Below are positions 36,903 to 46,170 of a DNA stretch of 64,000 nucleotides, in pieces (position 1 is the first letter of the stretch; every line of letters starts with the position of its first letter). The notes under the pieces are model-generated. The model saw nothing but the letters and a program-made list of their open reading frames with translations, was not told where the DNA came from and did not search any database. Made by a program: the position numbers and the translations under genes. The stretch is from Pseudomonadota bacterium (GTDB lineage: Bacteria; Pseudomonadota; Alphaproteobacteria; Acetobacterales; Acetobacteraceae): positions 43,326 to 107,325 of the forward strand of contig JAFEFW010000622.1 in NCBI GenBank assembly GCA_018240405.1, written 5' to 3'.

Positions 36903-38099
36903 CTAGACCACGCCCTGCTTTTTCAACCGAGCCACCTCATCGGCGCTGACGCCACACAATGATGCAAGCACCTCCGCGGTGTGCTCACCCAGCAAAGGCG
37001 GGCGGACCACCTCGGCCGGGGAGTCCGACAACTTGATTGGACAGCCGACGGTCTGGTAGGTGCCGCGCGTCGGATACTCGATGTCGACGATCATCTCCCG
37101 CGCCCGCAGATGCGGATCTGCCAGCACCTCACCGGTATCCTGGCACGCCCCGCTCGGCACGCCAGCGGCACCCAGGATGTCCATCACCTCGTGCTTGGTG
37201 CGCTGGCGCGTCCAGTCCGACATGATCGCGTTGAAGGCATCACGGTTCTCCCACCGCGCCTCCGGTGTCGCAAACCGCGGATCAGTTGCGAGATCCTCCC
37301 GGCCCATGGCGCCGAGCAGCGGCTTCCACATCTGCGGCTGGGCGAAGATGTAGACGTAGTCATTGGGTCCGCCTGGCGCGCACGGATACGTGGTGCCAGG
37401 TACTGTGCGGCCGAGCTGGTTGCCGGAGCGCGGCGGTGGATGGCCCATGCGCTGATGGTCGCGCAGGCTGACACGGATCAGGTTCACCACAGAATCCTGC
37501 ATCGATACTTCAACGTGCTGGCCCTTCCCTGTCGCATGGCGCTGCTGCAGGGCTGCCAGGATGCCAATCGCCATATGCATACCGGTGCCGGAATCGCCGA
37601 TTGCCGGCCAGTTGTAGGTCGGCGGGCTGTCCGGGAAGCCGGTCACCGCCATGGCGCCGCCCATGGCCTGGGCGATCGGCTCGAAGCTCTTGTAGTCGCT
37701 GTAGGGCCCGTAGGTGCCGAAGCCCTTGATCGTGGCGTAGATCAGCCGCGGGTTCAGCTTCGACAGAGCATCGTACCCGAGACCAAGCCGGTCGAGTGCG
37801 CCGGGACCAAAATTCTCCAGCAGCACGTCGGACTCGGCGATGACCTTGCGGAACAGGTCTTTGCCCTCGTCCGTCTTCAAATTCAGCGTCAGGCTGCGCT
37901 TGTTGGCGTTCAGGATCAGGAAGAACAGGCTGTCGCTGTCTGGCTTGTCGCGCATGTTGGTACGCGCCACGTCGCCGCCTTTGGGTTCCTCCAGCTTGAT
38001 CACGTCGGCGCCGAGGAACGCCAGTATTTGCGCACAGGCCGGCCCGGCCTGGTTGTGCGTCATGTCGATGACGCGGATACCCTTCAATGCCTGGCTCAT
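36903..38099 (-). CDS. CaiB/BaiF CoA-transferase, formyl-CoA-transferase-like
   Basis: 398 aa. Asp169 in PAIGDSGTGMHMAIG is the predicted acyl-carrying residue, the same number as in Oxalobacter Frc. Long stretches resemble Frc (THNQAGPACAQILAFLGADV, LRDHQRMG, a C-terminal KKQGVV). A true formyl-CoA:oxalate transferase would usually have oxalyl-CoA decarboxylase nearby, and none is seen, so the acid substrate is open. It lies 12 nt downstream of the TauD-type dioxygenase gene and is co-transcribed with it. Confidence 0.94.
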   Translation of the reverse strand: MSQALKGIRVIDMTHNQAGPACAQILAFLGADVIKLEEPKGGDVARTNMRDKPDSDSLFFLILNANKRSLTLNLKTDEGKDLFRKVIAESDVLLENFGPGALDRLGLGYDALSKLNPRLIYATIKGFGTYGPYSDYKSFEPIAQAMGGAMAVTGFPDSPPTYNWPAIGDSGTGMHMAIGILAALQQRHATGKGQHVEVSMQDSVVNLIRVSLRDHQRMGHPPPRSGNQLGRTVPGTTYPCAPGGPNDYVYIFAQPQMWKPLLGAMGREDLATDPRFATPEARWENRDAFNAIMSDWTRQRTKHEVMDILGAAGVPSGACQDTGEVLADPHLRAREMIVDIEYPTRGTYQTVGCPIKLSDSPAEVVRPPLLGEHTAEVLASLCGVSADEVARLKKQGVV

Positions 38100-38111
38100 G
38101 CCTGTCGCTCC

Positions 38112-39002
38112 TTACGCCGCCTGTTCCAAAGTCGATGCCGTATCCAGCGTCGTCGCCCGTCGCAAATCGCGCGGCTGCTGCTCGTCATGCGGACGGCCGC
38201 GGTGCAGCGTGCAGCGGTTATCCCAGATCACCACGTCGCCGACGCGCCAGGTATGGCTGTAGACGAAGCGCTGCTGCGTGGCGTGCGCCGTCAGGTCCCA
38301 CAGCAGCAAGCGTCCGTCGGCCTTCGGCCAGCCGATCACGTGCGAGGCATGCGCGGACAGGTAGAGCGTCTTGCGCCCGGTCGCCGGCATACGCCGCACC
38401 AGCCGCTGCGGAGAGGGTGGGAACTGCTCCCGCTCGCCCGGCGGGAATTCGGTGAAGCCGATCTGCGCGCGGGACCAAAATACGTCGTGCTCTATGACAA
38501 GGTCCTCGAGGGCCGCCTTTGTAACGTCTGGGAGCGCGTCGTAAGCCGCGCGCATATCGGCGAACTCGGTTTCGCCGTTGCCGAACGGGCTGGGCGGCGG
38601 CAGCGTCACCGCGTGCAGCAGGCCAAGCACAACGGGGATCGGCATGTAAGAGGCATCAGTGTGCCATAGCCGATTGCCGAGGCTGTCGAGCCGCCTACGG
38701 TCGTCCAGCGCCCGCACCCGATTGTCCTCGTCAAGGTTCGAGATGTCGCCAATCTGCGGGATTGCCAGACGGCGCCGGCCAGGACGCAGCGCGGACCGTC
38801 CAATCTCCAGCGGGCCAAAGCGCCCGGCAAAGTCACGCAACTGCATGTCGGTCAGACGCTGGTTGCGGAATACCAGCACCGGATACTGATCGAGCGCCGC
38901 CGAGATCGCGGCGATCGCATCGTCCGGCATCGGCGCGGACAGGTCCATCCATGCGGCTTCGGCCGCCAGACCCGGATGCAGTTCGCTTGTTCGCAGGCCC
39001 AT
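38112..39002 (-). CDS. TauD/TfdA-family Fe(II)/2-oxoglutarate dioxygenase
   Basis: 296 aa from ATG 39002, chosen for the AGGGGGA site before it and the family-like start MGLRTSELHPG; an in-frame start at 39080 is possible. The iron triad is His114 and Asp116 (in LWHTDASYM) and His267 (in CTLHRGRP). It hydroxylates an acid next to a heteroatom with 2-oxoglutarate and O2; substrates in the family include taurine and phenoxyacetates. It is in an operon with a CoA-transferase, consistent with use of an organic acid as carbon source. Confidence 0.92.
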   Translation of the reverse strand: MGLRTSELHPGLAAEAAWMDLSAPMPDDAIAAISAALDQYPVLVFRNQRLTDMQLRDFAGRFGPLEIGRSALRPGRRRLAIPQIGDISNLDEDNRVRALDDRRRLDSLGNRLWHTDASYMPIPVVLGLLHAVTLPPPSPFGNGETEFADMRAAYDALPDVTKAALEDLVIEHDVFWSRAQIGFTEFPPGEREQFPPSPQRLVRRMPATGRKTLYLSAHASHVIGWPKADGRLLLWDLTAHATQQRFVYSHTWRVGDVVIWDNRCTLHRGRPHDEQQPRDLRRATTLDTASTLEQAA

Positions 39003-39379
39003 CGCTCGTCCCCCTGCGTCATCCTGCGAAGGTTGCCTGGGGAGCGCAAGTTCGCCGGTCTGCATCGTCGTCCGGGCCATGCCTCACCCAATACCGCAGC
39101 GACAGGGACCGGACGGATCCGCGGGCCGTTGACCATCGCTTGTGGAATGAGCCAACGTTGGAACGAAGGGTTGTGGTGCCTGAAAAAGTTGCATCCAAGT
39201 CCACCGCAACCCGCCACTGGCCACGTATCGTTAGCACGCCGCAAAGGCAACAGGTCCCCTTGCAAAGGGACCGACCGGGAGACGAGCATATGATCGCGAG
39301 AATAATTCAGCGGCAGGCGCAAGCGAGGCGGCCGTGCTGTCGCGCAGCGCCGTTGCACCGGCGAGACAGCCGCGGCGCG
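39003..39379. other. 377-nt intergenic region
   Basis: Upstream regions of two divergent genes. I see no convincing gene, hairpin or repeat here. Confidence 0.5.
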
Positions 39380-39790
39380 ATGACCCGGATCGGACGGCTC
39401 AGCCTGATCGGCGGCCTGTGTGGCATCGTGGCCGTCGCGACGGCATCCCCCACCGCGGCGCAAAAGAAGAAGCCGTCGCCCAAGGAGGTCTCGGAGGTGA
39501 CGGGCCTCGTGGTGATGACACCGAACGGACCGGCCACCTGCGCCACCTGGATCGAGTGGCGCGCCCCCACCGCCGATCCAATAGACACCGCGGCCATTGA
39601 ATTCTGGGCCGAAGGCTACTTGTCGGGGCTCGCCGCGGGCAGCCGTCACGACGTCATCGGCAACTTCCGGCGCGAGCAACTGGCGGATTGGCTGACGAAA
39701 TACTGCATGGCGAACCCATCGACCCCGCTGCCAGAGGCGATTGTAGCACTTGGCATGGCAATGGTCGCGCACCCGGACGGCAAACTGTGA
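39380..39790 (+). CDS. Small secreted (periplasmic) protein of unknown function
   Basis: 136 aa with a signal peptide (RIGRLSLIGGLCGIVAVATA, cleavage near TAAQ, residue 28). The mature part has two cysteines, Cys57 (PATCATWIEW) and Cys112 (TKYCMANPS), that could form a disulfide, and a conserved-looking FWAEGYLSGLAAG. It looks like the broad class of small periplasmic Rap1a/HdeA-like proteins, but I cannot assign it. The stop overlaps the next gene start by one base. Confidence 0.7.
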   Translation: MTRIGRLSLIGGLCGIVAVATASPTAAQKKKPSPKEVSEVTGLVVMTPNGPATCATWIEWRAPTADPIDTAAIEFWAEGYLSGLAAGSRHDVIGNFRREQLADWLTKYCMANPSTPLPEAIVALGMAMVAHPDGKL

Positions 39791-39984
39791 TGACCGGAAT
39801 GACAAAGCCACTCTTTCGCGGATGCGTGCTCCTCGGCTCGATGTTCGCACTCGTGCTGTTGATCGCCGGCTGCGCTGGGAAAGCAACGCCAGTGCCGCGC
39901 ACGCCACAGTCCAGCCACGGCACCGCAAAGGTTAAGACGTTTCGTCCAATGGCCGGATCGCCAATGGCAGGCGGTGGCGGCTAA
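39790..39984 (+). CDS. Small putative lipoprotein
   Basis: 64 aa. A hydrophobic signal followed by the lipobox LIAGC predicts lipid attachment at Cys28. The mature tail is short, Pro/Gly-rich and probably unstructured. The ATG shares a base with the TGA of the preceding secreted-protein gene (TGATG), which supports it being real. The function is unknown. Confidence 0.6.
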   Translation: MTGMTKPLFRGCVLLGSMFALVLLIAGCAGKATPVPRTPQSSHGTAKVKTFRPMAGSPMAGGGG

Positions 39985-40059
39985 CCACGGCGGTTCCGAC
40001 ACGGACGCGGCCGTTCTCTGCAGCAGCGGAGGACCGGCGCGCCCGCCAAGACGCCGGGT

Positions 40060-40848
40060 TCAGTCGTCGAAGATCGCCACCGCCCTGGTCCAGCCGGCCG
40101 ACGCCTTGTGCACCTTCACCGGGAAGCAGGCGATGATGAAGCCGCTGCTCGGCAGGTCCGGCAGGTTGTTCAGCTTCTCCATTTGGAAATAACCGATGTC
40201 GCGGCCGACTCTGTGGCCCTCCCAGATCAGGCTGACATCGCCGGTTTCCTTCACGCGTTGCCGGGTGAAGGAGAACGGCGCGTCCCAGGACCATGCATCC
40301 GTGCCAACCACCCGCACGCCACGTTCCAGCAGATACAGCGTCGCCTCACGGCCCAGGCCGCAGCCGCGGTCGATGTAGTCATCGTGCCCGTAGCGTGCGC
40401 CGGCCGCCGTATTGACCACGACGATGTCAAGCGGGCGCAGCGCGTGGCCGATACGGTTAAGCTCCGTTTCGACATCGGCGGCGGTGGCGACGTAGCCGTC
40501 CGGCAGGTGGCGGAAATCCAGCTTGACGCCGGGCTTGAAGCACCATTCCAGCGGCACCTGATCGATCGTCCAGGATGGCTCGCCGCCGGGCACGAGCTTC
40601 TCGTTCATGCGGCTGAAGAAATGGTACGGCGCGTCCATATGCGTGCCGCTGTGGGTGGTGATCTCCACATCCTCCCGCGCCGCGTATTCGCCATTAGGCA
40701 ATTGGTCGACACTGATCCCCATGTACTCCGCCATTTGCGGGGCGGTGTCGTGATGGTTCGCGTAACGGATCTTCGGCAGCATGTGGGGCGGGTCGCTGCG
40801 GATTCCGCCCATCAGCGGTGTCGAGATATCGACGAAGCGCTGCGGCAT
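40060..40848 (-). CDS. Cyclase-family (kynurenine formamidase-like) metal hydrolase
   Basis: 262 aa. The metal-binding signature HSGTHMDAPYHF (His66, His70, Asp72, His76) defines the cyclase/KynB family, which hydrolyses amide or lactone-like bonds or cyclises chains. The ATG overlaps the stop of the intradiol dioxygenase gene by one base (TGATG), so it may act on the ring-cleavage product in the same aromatic pathway (inference). Confidence 0.92.
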   Translation of the reverse strand: MPQRFVDISTPLMGGIRSDPPHMLPKIRYANHHDTAPQMAEYMGISVDQLPNGEYAAREDVEITTHSGTHMDAPYHFFSRMNEKLVPGGEPSWTIDQVPLEWCFKPGVKLDFRHLPDGYVATAADVETELNRIGHALRPLDIVVVNTAAGARYGHDDYIDRGCGLGREATLYLLERGVRVVGTDAWSWDAPFSFTRQRVKETGDVSLIWEGHRVGRDIGYFQMEKLNNLPDLPSSGFIIACFPVKVHKASAGWTRAVAIFDD

Positions 40849-41744
40849 TACTGCGCCGCCATCTTCGTCGGATCGGCGCCGACGCGGCCGCTTTCACCCG
40901 GCGCCTGCCTGGCGAGCCGGAAGTCGTAATGGACAGCGCGCAGTCCCGGGATCGGGCTGGCCGGATCGTCCTTGATCTCCACCACCAGCGACTGCGATAC
41001 ACCGAATACGGTGTCGCTGCCGATATACGGGTCGTCGCCAAAGTAGAGCGCGGTAACCAACTCGCGATGCCCCTCGGCGCCGATCAGGCAGTGCATATGG
41101 GATGGCCGCATGCCGTGCCGCTTCTGCTTGCGCACCAGATCGCCGGTCGGGCCGTCCATCGGGATCGAGTAGCCAAGCGGGCGGACGGTACGGAAGTAAT
41201 AGGTGCCATCGGCGGCGGCGCGGAAATTGCCGCGCATGTCCATCTCATCCGGCCCGCGCTCCTGCAGGTCGTAGCCGCCCCGCTCGCTGGTCTGCCACAC
41301 CTGGATCAGCGCACCCGGCAGCGGCGTGCCGGCATTATCGGTGATGCGGCCATAGATGACGATCTCCTCCGCTGTCGGCTTATCGACGATCTGCGACCCA
41401 AGCGGGAGTTCGGGCGCCCCCTCCCGGAAGAATGGACCGAGCAGCGAGGATTGGGTGCCGAGTTCTTTTGCCTTCTTGTCGTGCAGCGCGTTGACCACGG
41501 CGGACAGGCCGAGGACGTCGGACAGCAGGATGAACTCCTGCCTTATCGGCGTGCACGCCTGGCCGACGGCGGTGAGGAAGGAGATGCCCTGCAGCCACTC
41601 CTCGGGCGTCAGGTCCACCTCACGGGCGAAGGCATGCAGGTGGCGGACCGCGGCGTCGGCGATCTGCTTCAGGCGCGGGTTTTCGGTGCCGGCCATCTGC
41701 GCCAGCGCCTCGTCGGTGACGGTGAATTCGTCCAGGTCGCGCAC
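40848..41744 (-). CDS. Intradiol ring-cleavage dioxygenase (catechol/hydroxyquinol type)
   Basis: 298 aa. An N-terminal helical dimerisation domain, typical of catechol and hydroxyquinol 1,2-dioxygenases, precedes the beta-sandwich. The Fe(III) ligands appear as Tyr158 (GGYDLQ), Tyr192 (LGYSIP), His216 and His218 (RPSHMH), with spacing as in catechol 1,2-dioxygenase. It opens a catechol or hydroxyquinol ring to a muconate. No muconate cycloisomerase or maleylacetate reductase is nearby; the Fe-ADH 5 kb away is a weak candidate partner. Confidence 0.93.
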   Translation of the reverse strand: MRDLDEFTVTDEALAQMAGTENPRLKQIADAAVRHLHAFAREVDLTPEEWLQGISFLTAVGQACTPIRQEFILLSDVLGLSAVVNALHDKKAKELGTQSSLLGPFFREGAPELPLGSQIVDKPTAEEIVIYGRITDNAGTPLPGALIQVWQTSERGGYDLQERGPDEMDMRGNFRAAADGTYYFRTVRPLGYSIPMDGPTGDLVRKQKRHGMRPSHMHCLIGAEGHRELVTALYFGDDPYIGSDTVFGVSQSLVVEIKDDPASPIPGLRAVHYDFRLARQAPGESGRVGADPTKMAAQ

Positions 41745-41834
41745 GGCGGGTGCCTCCCAAATATGGTGGTGATCCCGCTACCATAAGTCAAAGACGGGGC
41801 GGCGCGCCACTCGGCAGGCCACCCCGCCCGAGGG

Positions 41835-43043
41835 TTACGCCCCTACCGGCTCCCCAAACGGCACCCAGGTCCGACCGTCGAACCGCACCAGGCGCAGCTT
41901 CTTGATCCCGGAAATATCCCCTGGCTTAACGCTGAAGTCGACGCCCGGCTGGAACATCGGCGGGTGGAAGTCCAGGCTCCACGCCTTCGCCATGATGTTC
42001 TCCCGCGACAAATCATTGCCGGCGGCGCGCAGCACCTGCTCCAGGCACTGGACCTGGCAGTAGCCGTAGACGGTGTTGACGTCCTTGATGTCGCCGTCCG
42101 GGTACCACTTCGCCAGGAAGGCTCGCCAGTCCAGGTAGCCCTTATCGTTCTCCCACTGCGGGTCGTTCGGGTCCTTCATGTAAGCGCTGGTGACCAGCCC
42201 GACCGCCTTCTCCACCCCCGCCGGGATCAGCGCGGTCGCCACCGACGAGGCCGGGTTGCCCAGGATGAAATGCGGCTTCCAGCCAGAATCGTAGACTTTA
42301 CGGATGGTCATCGCCGAGAATTTCGGGATACCCCAGAAGAAGAACGTGTCCGCGCCGGTGCCCTGCGCCGACAGCACCTGCGAGTCCGTCGTCGCGTCCG
42401 TCGTCTCATAGGTGGTGGTGGAGATGATCATCTTGTCAGCCTTGTCGCCAAGGCCATCGCGCATGCCCTTGATGGCATCGCGTCCGGAGTCATCGTTCTG
42501 CGCCAGGATGGCGATCTTGGCGTCCGGCTTCGTCGCCAGCAGGTATTTCGCGTACACCCGCCCCTCGATCTGATAGCTCGGCTGCCAGCCGATCACCCAG
42601 GGAAAGTCCTTGTGGTCGAAGAACGGCGTCGCGCCGGAGGCGACGTAGATGTCCGGCACCTTCTTGCTGTTGAGGTATTTCCGCGTGGACATGCCGGTCG
42701 GCGTGCCAAGCTGGGCGAAGATGAAGGCGACATTGTCCTGCTCGACCAGGCGTCGGGTCTGCTCCACCGTCTTCGGCGGCGAGTAGGCGTCGTCCAACTG
42801 GATCAGCTTCAGCTTGCGGCCGTTGATGCCGCCGCCCTCGTTCAGCATGCGGACATATGCCTCATGCGTCCGGGCAATCGTGCTGTAGGACGAGGCGGGT
42901 CCACTAAACGGCTGTGTGGAGCCGATCAGGATCTCGGTGTCGGTGACGCCAGGCGCATTGGCCGCCCAGGCGCCGCGCGCGCCGCCGGCAACAGCGGCGG
43001 ATACTCCAAGCGCCAGCGTACGGCGCCGTGTCAGCTGGACCAT
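41835..43043 (-). CDS. LivK-type ABC substrate-binding protein with Tat signal
   Basis: 402 aa. The N-terminal TRRRTLALGVSAAVAGG, ending ARGAWA, is a twin-arginine-type signal, so it may be exported folded. The mature part (ILIGSTQPFSGPASSYSTIA, INGRKLKLIQLDDAYSP) is a periplasmic leucine-binding-like fold. These proteins often bind aromatic or other organic acids rather than amino acids. No permease or ATPase gene lies nearby. It is divergent from a second protein of the same type, with a 149-nt shared promoter region. Confidence 0.93.
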   Translation of the reverse strand: MVQLTRRRTLALGVSAAVAGGARGAWAANAPGVTDTEILIGSTQPFSGPASSYSTIARTHEAYVRMLNEGGGINGRKLKLIQLDDAYSPPKTVEQTRRLVEQDNVAFIFAQLGTPTGMSTRKYLNSKKVPDIYVASGATPFFDHKDFPWVIGWQPSYQIEGRVYAKYLLATKPDAKIAILAQNDDSGRDAIKGMRDGLGDKADKMIISTTTYETTDATTDSQVLSAQGTGADTFFFWGIPKFSAMTIRKVYDSGWKPHFILGNPASSVATALIPAGVEKAVGLVTSAYMKDPNDPQWENDKGYLDWRAFLAKWYPDGDIKDVNTVYGYCQVQCLEQVLRAAGNDLSRENIMAKAWSLDFHPPMFQPGVDFSVKPGDISGIKKLRLVRFDGRTWVPFGEPVGA

Positions 43044-43192
43044 AATTCCTCCCGGTCTCTGTGCGATGGCGGACTGTATAGGCGGGGCGAGAAGAGGCGT
43101 CCAATCCGCCGCGCCGGAAGGGACTGTTCACGCCCCTCCCCGGCTGCGTAGGATGCGGCGCAGAAACCAACAAGCCGAGGGACGCCCGCACC

Positions 43193-44455
43193 ATGCTGAA
43201 AACTGCGCGCCGCGCGCTGCTGACCGCTGCCGTTTCCGTCGCCGCCATGGCGGCGCTGGCGCCGCCCGCCCAGGCGGTTGACCCGATCAAAATCGGCTTC
43301 GGCATGGCACTGACCGGCGGATTGGCACCAAACGGCAAGGCGGCGCTGCTGGCCATGCAGATCTGGGAAGAGCAGATCAACGCCAAGGGCGGCCTGCTCG
43401 GCCGGCCGGTCAAACTGATCTACTATGACGACCAGTCGAACCCGTCGACGGTGCCGGGCATCTACACCAAGCTGCTGGACATCGATAAGGCCGACATCAT
43501 CGTCAGCGGCTATGCCACCAACATGGTGGCGCCGGCGATCCCAATCGCCATGCAGCGCAATATGACGTTCCTCGCGCTGCTCGGCCTGGCGGCGAACAGC
43601 GAGTTCCACTACCCGAACTACTTTGCCATCGCCCCGACCGGCGGCCCGAAGCCGAAGCAGGCCTTCTCGCGGGGGTTTTTCGAGGTCGCCAAGCAGCAGA
43701 ACCCGAAGCCCCAGACGTTGGCGATCATCGGCGCCGACGCGGAATTTGCCCGTAATGCGGTCGAAGGCGCGCGGGAATTGGCGAAGGAGGCCGGATTCAA
43801 GATTGTCTACGACAAATCCTATCCGCCGAGCACGGCGGACTTCACGCCAATCGTGCGGGCGATTCAGGCGACTAATCCGGACATGGTGTTCGTCGCCTCC
43901 TATCCGCCGGACTCGGTGGGCATGATCCGCGCGGCGAATGAGGTCGGGCTGAAGACCAAACTGTTCGGCGGCGGCATGGTTGGCCTGCAGTCAACCGCCA
44001 TCAAGCAGCAGCTTGGGCCACTGTTGAACGGCATCGTGGTCTACGATTTCTGGCTGCCGATCGGCCCCTATGCGACGCCGGAGGCGCTGGAGTTCCTGAA
44101 GACGTATCAGGCCAAGGCGCCGGCCGCAGGGGTAGATCTGCTGGGCTTCTACCTGCCGCCATTCGGCTACGCCTACATGCAGGTGCTGCAGCAGGCGATA
44201 GAGGGAACAAAGAGCCTGGACCAGCAGAAGCTGGCTGATTACTTGCGGTCCAACACGTTCAAGACGCTGGTCGGTCCGATCAAATTCGGTCCTGACGGGG
44301 AATGGACGGAGGAACGCGTGATGGAGGTACAGTTCCAGAACGTAAAGCCGAATGACGTGGAACAGTTTAAGGACCCGAAGGTGGAGGTGGTGCTGTATCC
44401 GCCGTCACTGAAGAACGGGGACATCATGTACCCGTATTCGGAGGTGAAGAAATAG
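43193..44455 (+). CDS. LivK-type ABC substrate-binding protein (Sec signal)
   Basis: 420 aa. It has a Sec-type signal peptide ending PPAQA (about residue 27), then IKIGFGMALTGGLAPNGKAA, the usual start of branched-chain-type binding proteins. It is divergent from the Tat-type homologue at 41835-43043 and only distantly similar to it, so this is not a recent duplication. No transporter core genes are seen, and the ligand is unknown. Confidence 0.94.
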   Translation: MLKTARRALLTAAVSVAAMAALAPPAQAVDPIKIGFGMALTGGLAPNGKAALLAMQIWEEQINAKGGLLGRPVKLIYYDDQSNPSTVPGIYTKLLDIDKADIIVSGYATNMVAPAIPIAMQRNMTFLALLGLAANSEFHYPNYFAIAPTGGPKPKQAFSRGFFEVAKQQNPKPQTLAIIGADAEFARNAVEGARELAKEAGFKIVYDKSYPPSTADFTPIVRAIQATNPDMVFVASYPPDSVGMIRAANEVGLKTKLFGGGMVGLQSTAIKQQLGPLLNGIVVYDFWLPIGPYATPEALEFLKTYQAKAPAAGVDLLGFYLPPFGYAYMQVLQQAIEGTKSLDQQKLADYLRSNTFKTLVGPIKFGPDGEWTEERVMEVQFQNVKPNDVEQFKDPKVEVVLYPPSLKNGDIMYPYSEVKK

Positions 44456-44685
44456 ACGGACGGTCCGGGCAGCAGTCAGGCTAGGGCACCAGCGTCACCG
44501 TCCAGGCCATTGCTGCCGCGGCGAACAGCCTGCGTCGCCGGCTCTCAACCACGTGGCTCGCGGTCCGCCTCGAAATCTGGCGCGTGGTTACCGCGCAGGG
44601 CCAGGCCCCGGCGGCTCATGGGCCGCGCAAGCCTTACCACGCCGGCCACGCATTGCTCAGCGATCCAACGCTTGTGTCCGGCGGC

Positions 44686-45555
44686 TCAGCTTGTCAGCAC
44701 CGCTACCCGGAAGCCGCCGTAGTCATCCCGTGCGTCATCCGGATCGACCGAAAAGCCAAAGCCGAAGGGGTCGCCTTCGAGATGTTGCCGGATGTTCCAG
44801 TCGGTGTAGGTCTTGGATCCTGCCCAACCCGACGACATTGACAGCCAGGTGTGGGTCACCAGGCCCAGCGAGGACAACCTGCCGCACACCAGCCCGGACC
44901 CGTACACACCTATGGCATAGGCTGGCGCACCATGGCCGATCGTGGTCAGTCCTGCGGCGACACCCTGAAAATACGGAATGATGCCGCCATTCAGTTCGGC
45001 GACGGATGCATCGAAATCGACGGCGAAATAAATTGGCGTGCCTGGAGGCTGCCCGATGCCCATGGCCTGGTTGTGTGCCGATGTGGCGTCATCGACGCCC
45101 TGTGCACGCGTGAAAAACGAAGCGTGATTACCCGCGGACTCCCAGACGGCAACAATTTCAATCCCGGCGCCAGACAGGAGTTTCGCCTCCCCCGGCGAAA
45201 TGTTCTTGGCGTGGTTATGCGAGTAGTAGCGGGCTACAAACTCGACATTCGCAGCGGAGATCTTGTTGATCAGGCCGGAGCAGTCCCGATTGCTATCAAA
45301 GCCGCGCTTCAGGTTCGCGCCGAGCGTGAGCGCCGGAGAGATTGCGTGCGCAAACGATGCGCCCGCCGTTGGCGCCGCCGGGGATGCTGCCGTGTCGACG
45401 CACGGCGGGAAAACCGCCGTCACGGTAAACGTGCCGTCGTCGTCCTCCCGCTTCGACACGCTGGTCGGATTGCTGAATATGTACTGTTGCATCACGCGGT
45501 CGACTTGCGCCGGCGGAATGCCGGATAACTGATGCGTTCCACAAGGCTGTGCCAT
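44686..45555 (-). CDS. DUF1906 (Rv2525c-like) glycoside-hydrolase-like protein
   Basis: 289 aa. The C-terminal ~200 residues match the DUF1906 TIM-barrel-like family: GFDSNRDCSGLIN (from residue 85), FVARYYS, IYFAVDFDAS and a late IRQHLEG. Relatives are linked to cell-wall processes. No signal peptide is visible. The first ~75 residues are a separate, unassigned segment. It lies just after three small lipoprotein genes on the same strand, suggesting a joint envelope role. Confidence 0.8.
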   Translation of the reverse strand: MAQPCGTHQLSGIPPAQVDRVMQQYIFSNPTSVSKREDDDGTFTVTAVFPPCVDTAASPAAPTAGASFAHAISPALTLGANLKRGFDSNRDCSGLINKISAANVEFVARYYSHNHAKNISPGEAKLLSGAGIEIVAVWESAGNHASFFTRAQGVDDATSAHNQAMGIGQPPGTPIYFAVDFDASVAELNGGIIPYFQGVAAGLTTIGHGAPAYAIGVYGSGLVCGRLSSLGLVTHTWLSMSSGWAGSKTYTDWNIRQHLEGDPFGFGFSVDPDDARDDYGGFRVAVLTS

Positions 45556-45567
45556 GGCGTCTCCCTC

Positions 45568-46170
45568 CTACGACGGCTTATCAAGCTTCAGGCAGTTGAT
45601 AATCAGCTGGCGGTCCTCCTCCGTTGTGAGATCGGACTGGATGTCGGGGATGGCGAAGCCGCTCAGTCTCGGTATCTTGCCGCTGCAGGCGAGTAGAGCC
45701 CTTGCCCGCTCCGCGATCATTGGATCGCCAAGGAAGCCTTCCAGCCGATCCTTTGTTGGCGAGTTCGCGATGAAGCGCCCGGCAGTAACCAGTTGCACAA
45801 CTCTTGCTGCGGTCTGCGGGTTGGCGGTGGCGGTAACGGCAGCCTGACCGGACAGGAACTGGGTCTTGACCGTCAGCCTACCCGCCATCACCGCCGCGGT
45901 GCTCTGGTCGTACCGCAGATCGAAACGCGAGATGGCAGACACCGATTCTCCGGCAGGACTGGTGCGATCACCGTCCTTGATCTGGCCACCTAGAGGCGGT
46001 GCCAGGCTGACCACCGTGCGCTGCAGACCGGCGTTCACGTTGACGGGGGTCGCAGGGTCATCATTGACGCGAATGGCAAGGTTGAATGCCGTCCGCTCTC
46101 CGTAGATCAGGGCATCACTGCAGCCGGTCAGGAGCAGCATCAACCCGACGCTGATCAGTCTCGTCCTCAT
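45568..46170 (-). CDS. Putative lipoprotein
   Basis: 200 aa from ATG 46170, whose ATGA overlaps the stop of the upstream lipoprotein gene. The signal with lipobox LLTGC puts lipid attachment at Cys17. The rest (AFNLAIRVNDDPATPVNVN, FDLRYDQSTAAVMAGRLTVK) is beta-rich, and the tail carries Cys residues. The family is not recognised. It is the third of three successive lipoprotein genes, 12 nt upstream of the DUF1906 gene. Confidence 0.75.
   Translation of the reverse strand: MRTRLISVGLMLLLTGCSDALIYGERTAFNLAIRVNDDPATPVNVNAGLQRTVVSLAPPLGGQIKDGDRTSPAGESVSAISRFDLRYDQSTAAVMAGRLTVKTQFLSGQAAVTATANPQTAARVVQLVTAGRFIANSPTKDRLEGFLGDPMIAERARALLACSGKIPRLSGFAIPDIQSDLTTEEDRQLIINCLKLDKPS

Noticed and set aside
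36981-38669. 562-codon rightward frame over the CoA-transferase and dioxygenase genes
   Set aside because: Mirror frame of two clear leftward genes; no motifs and spans their boundary.
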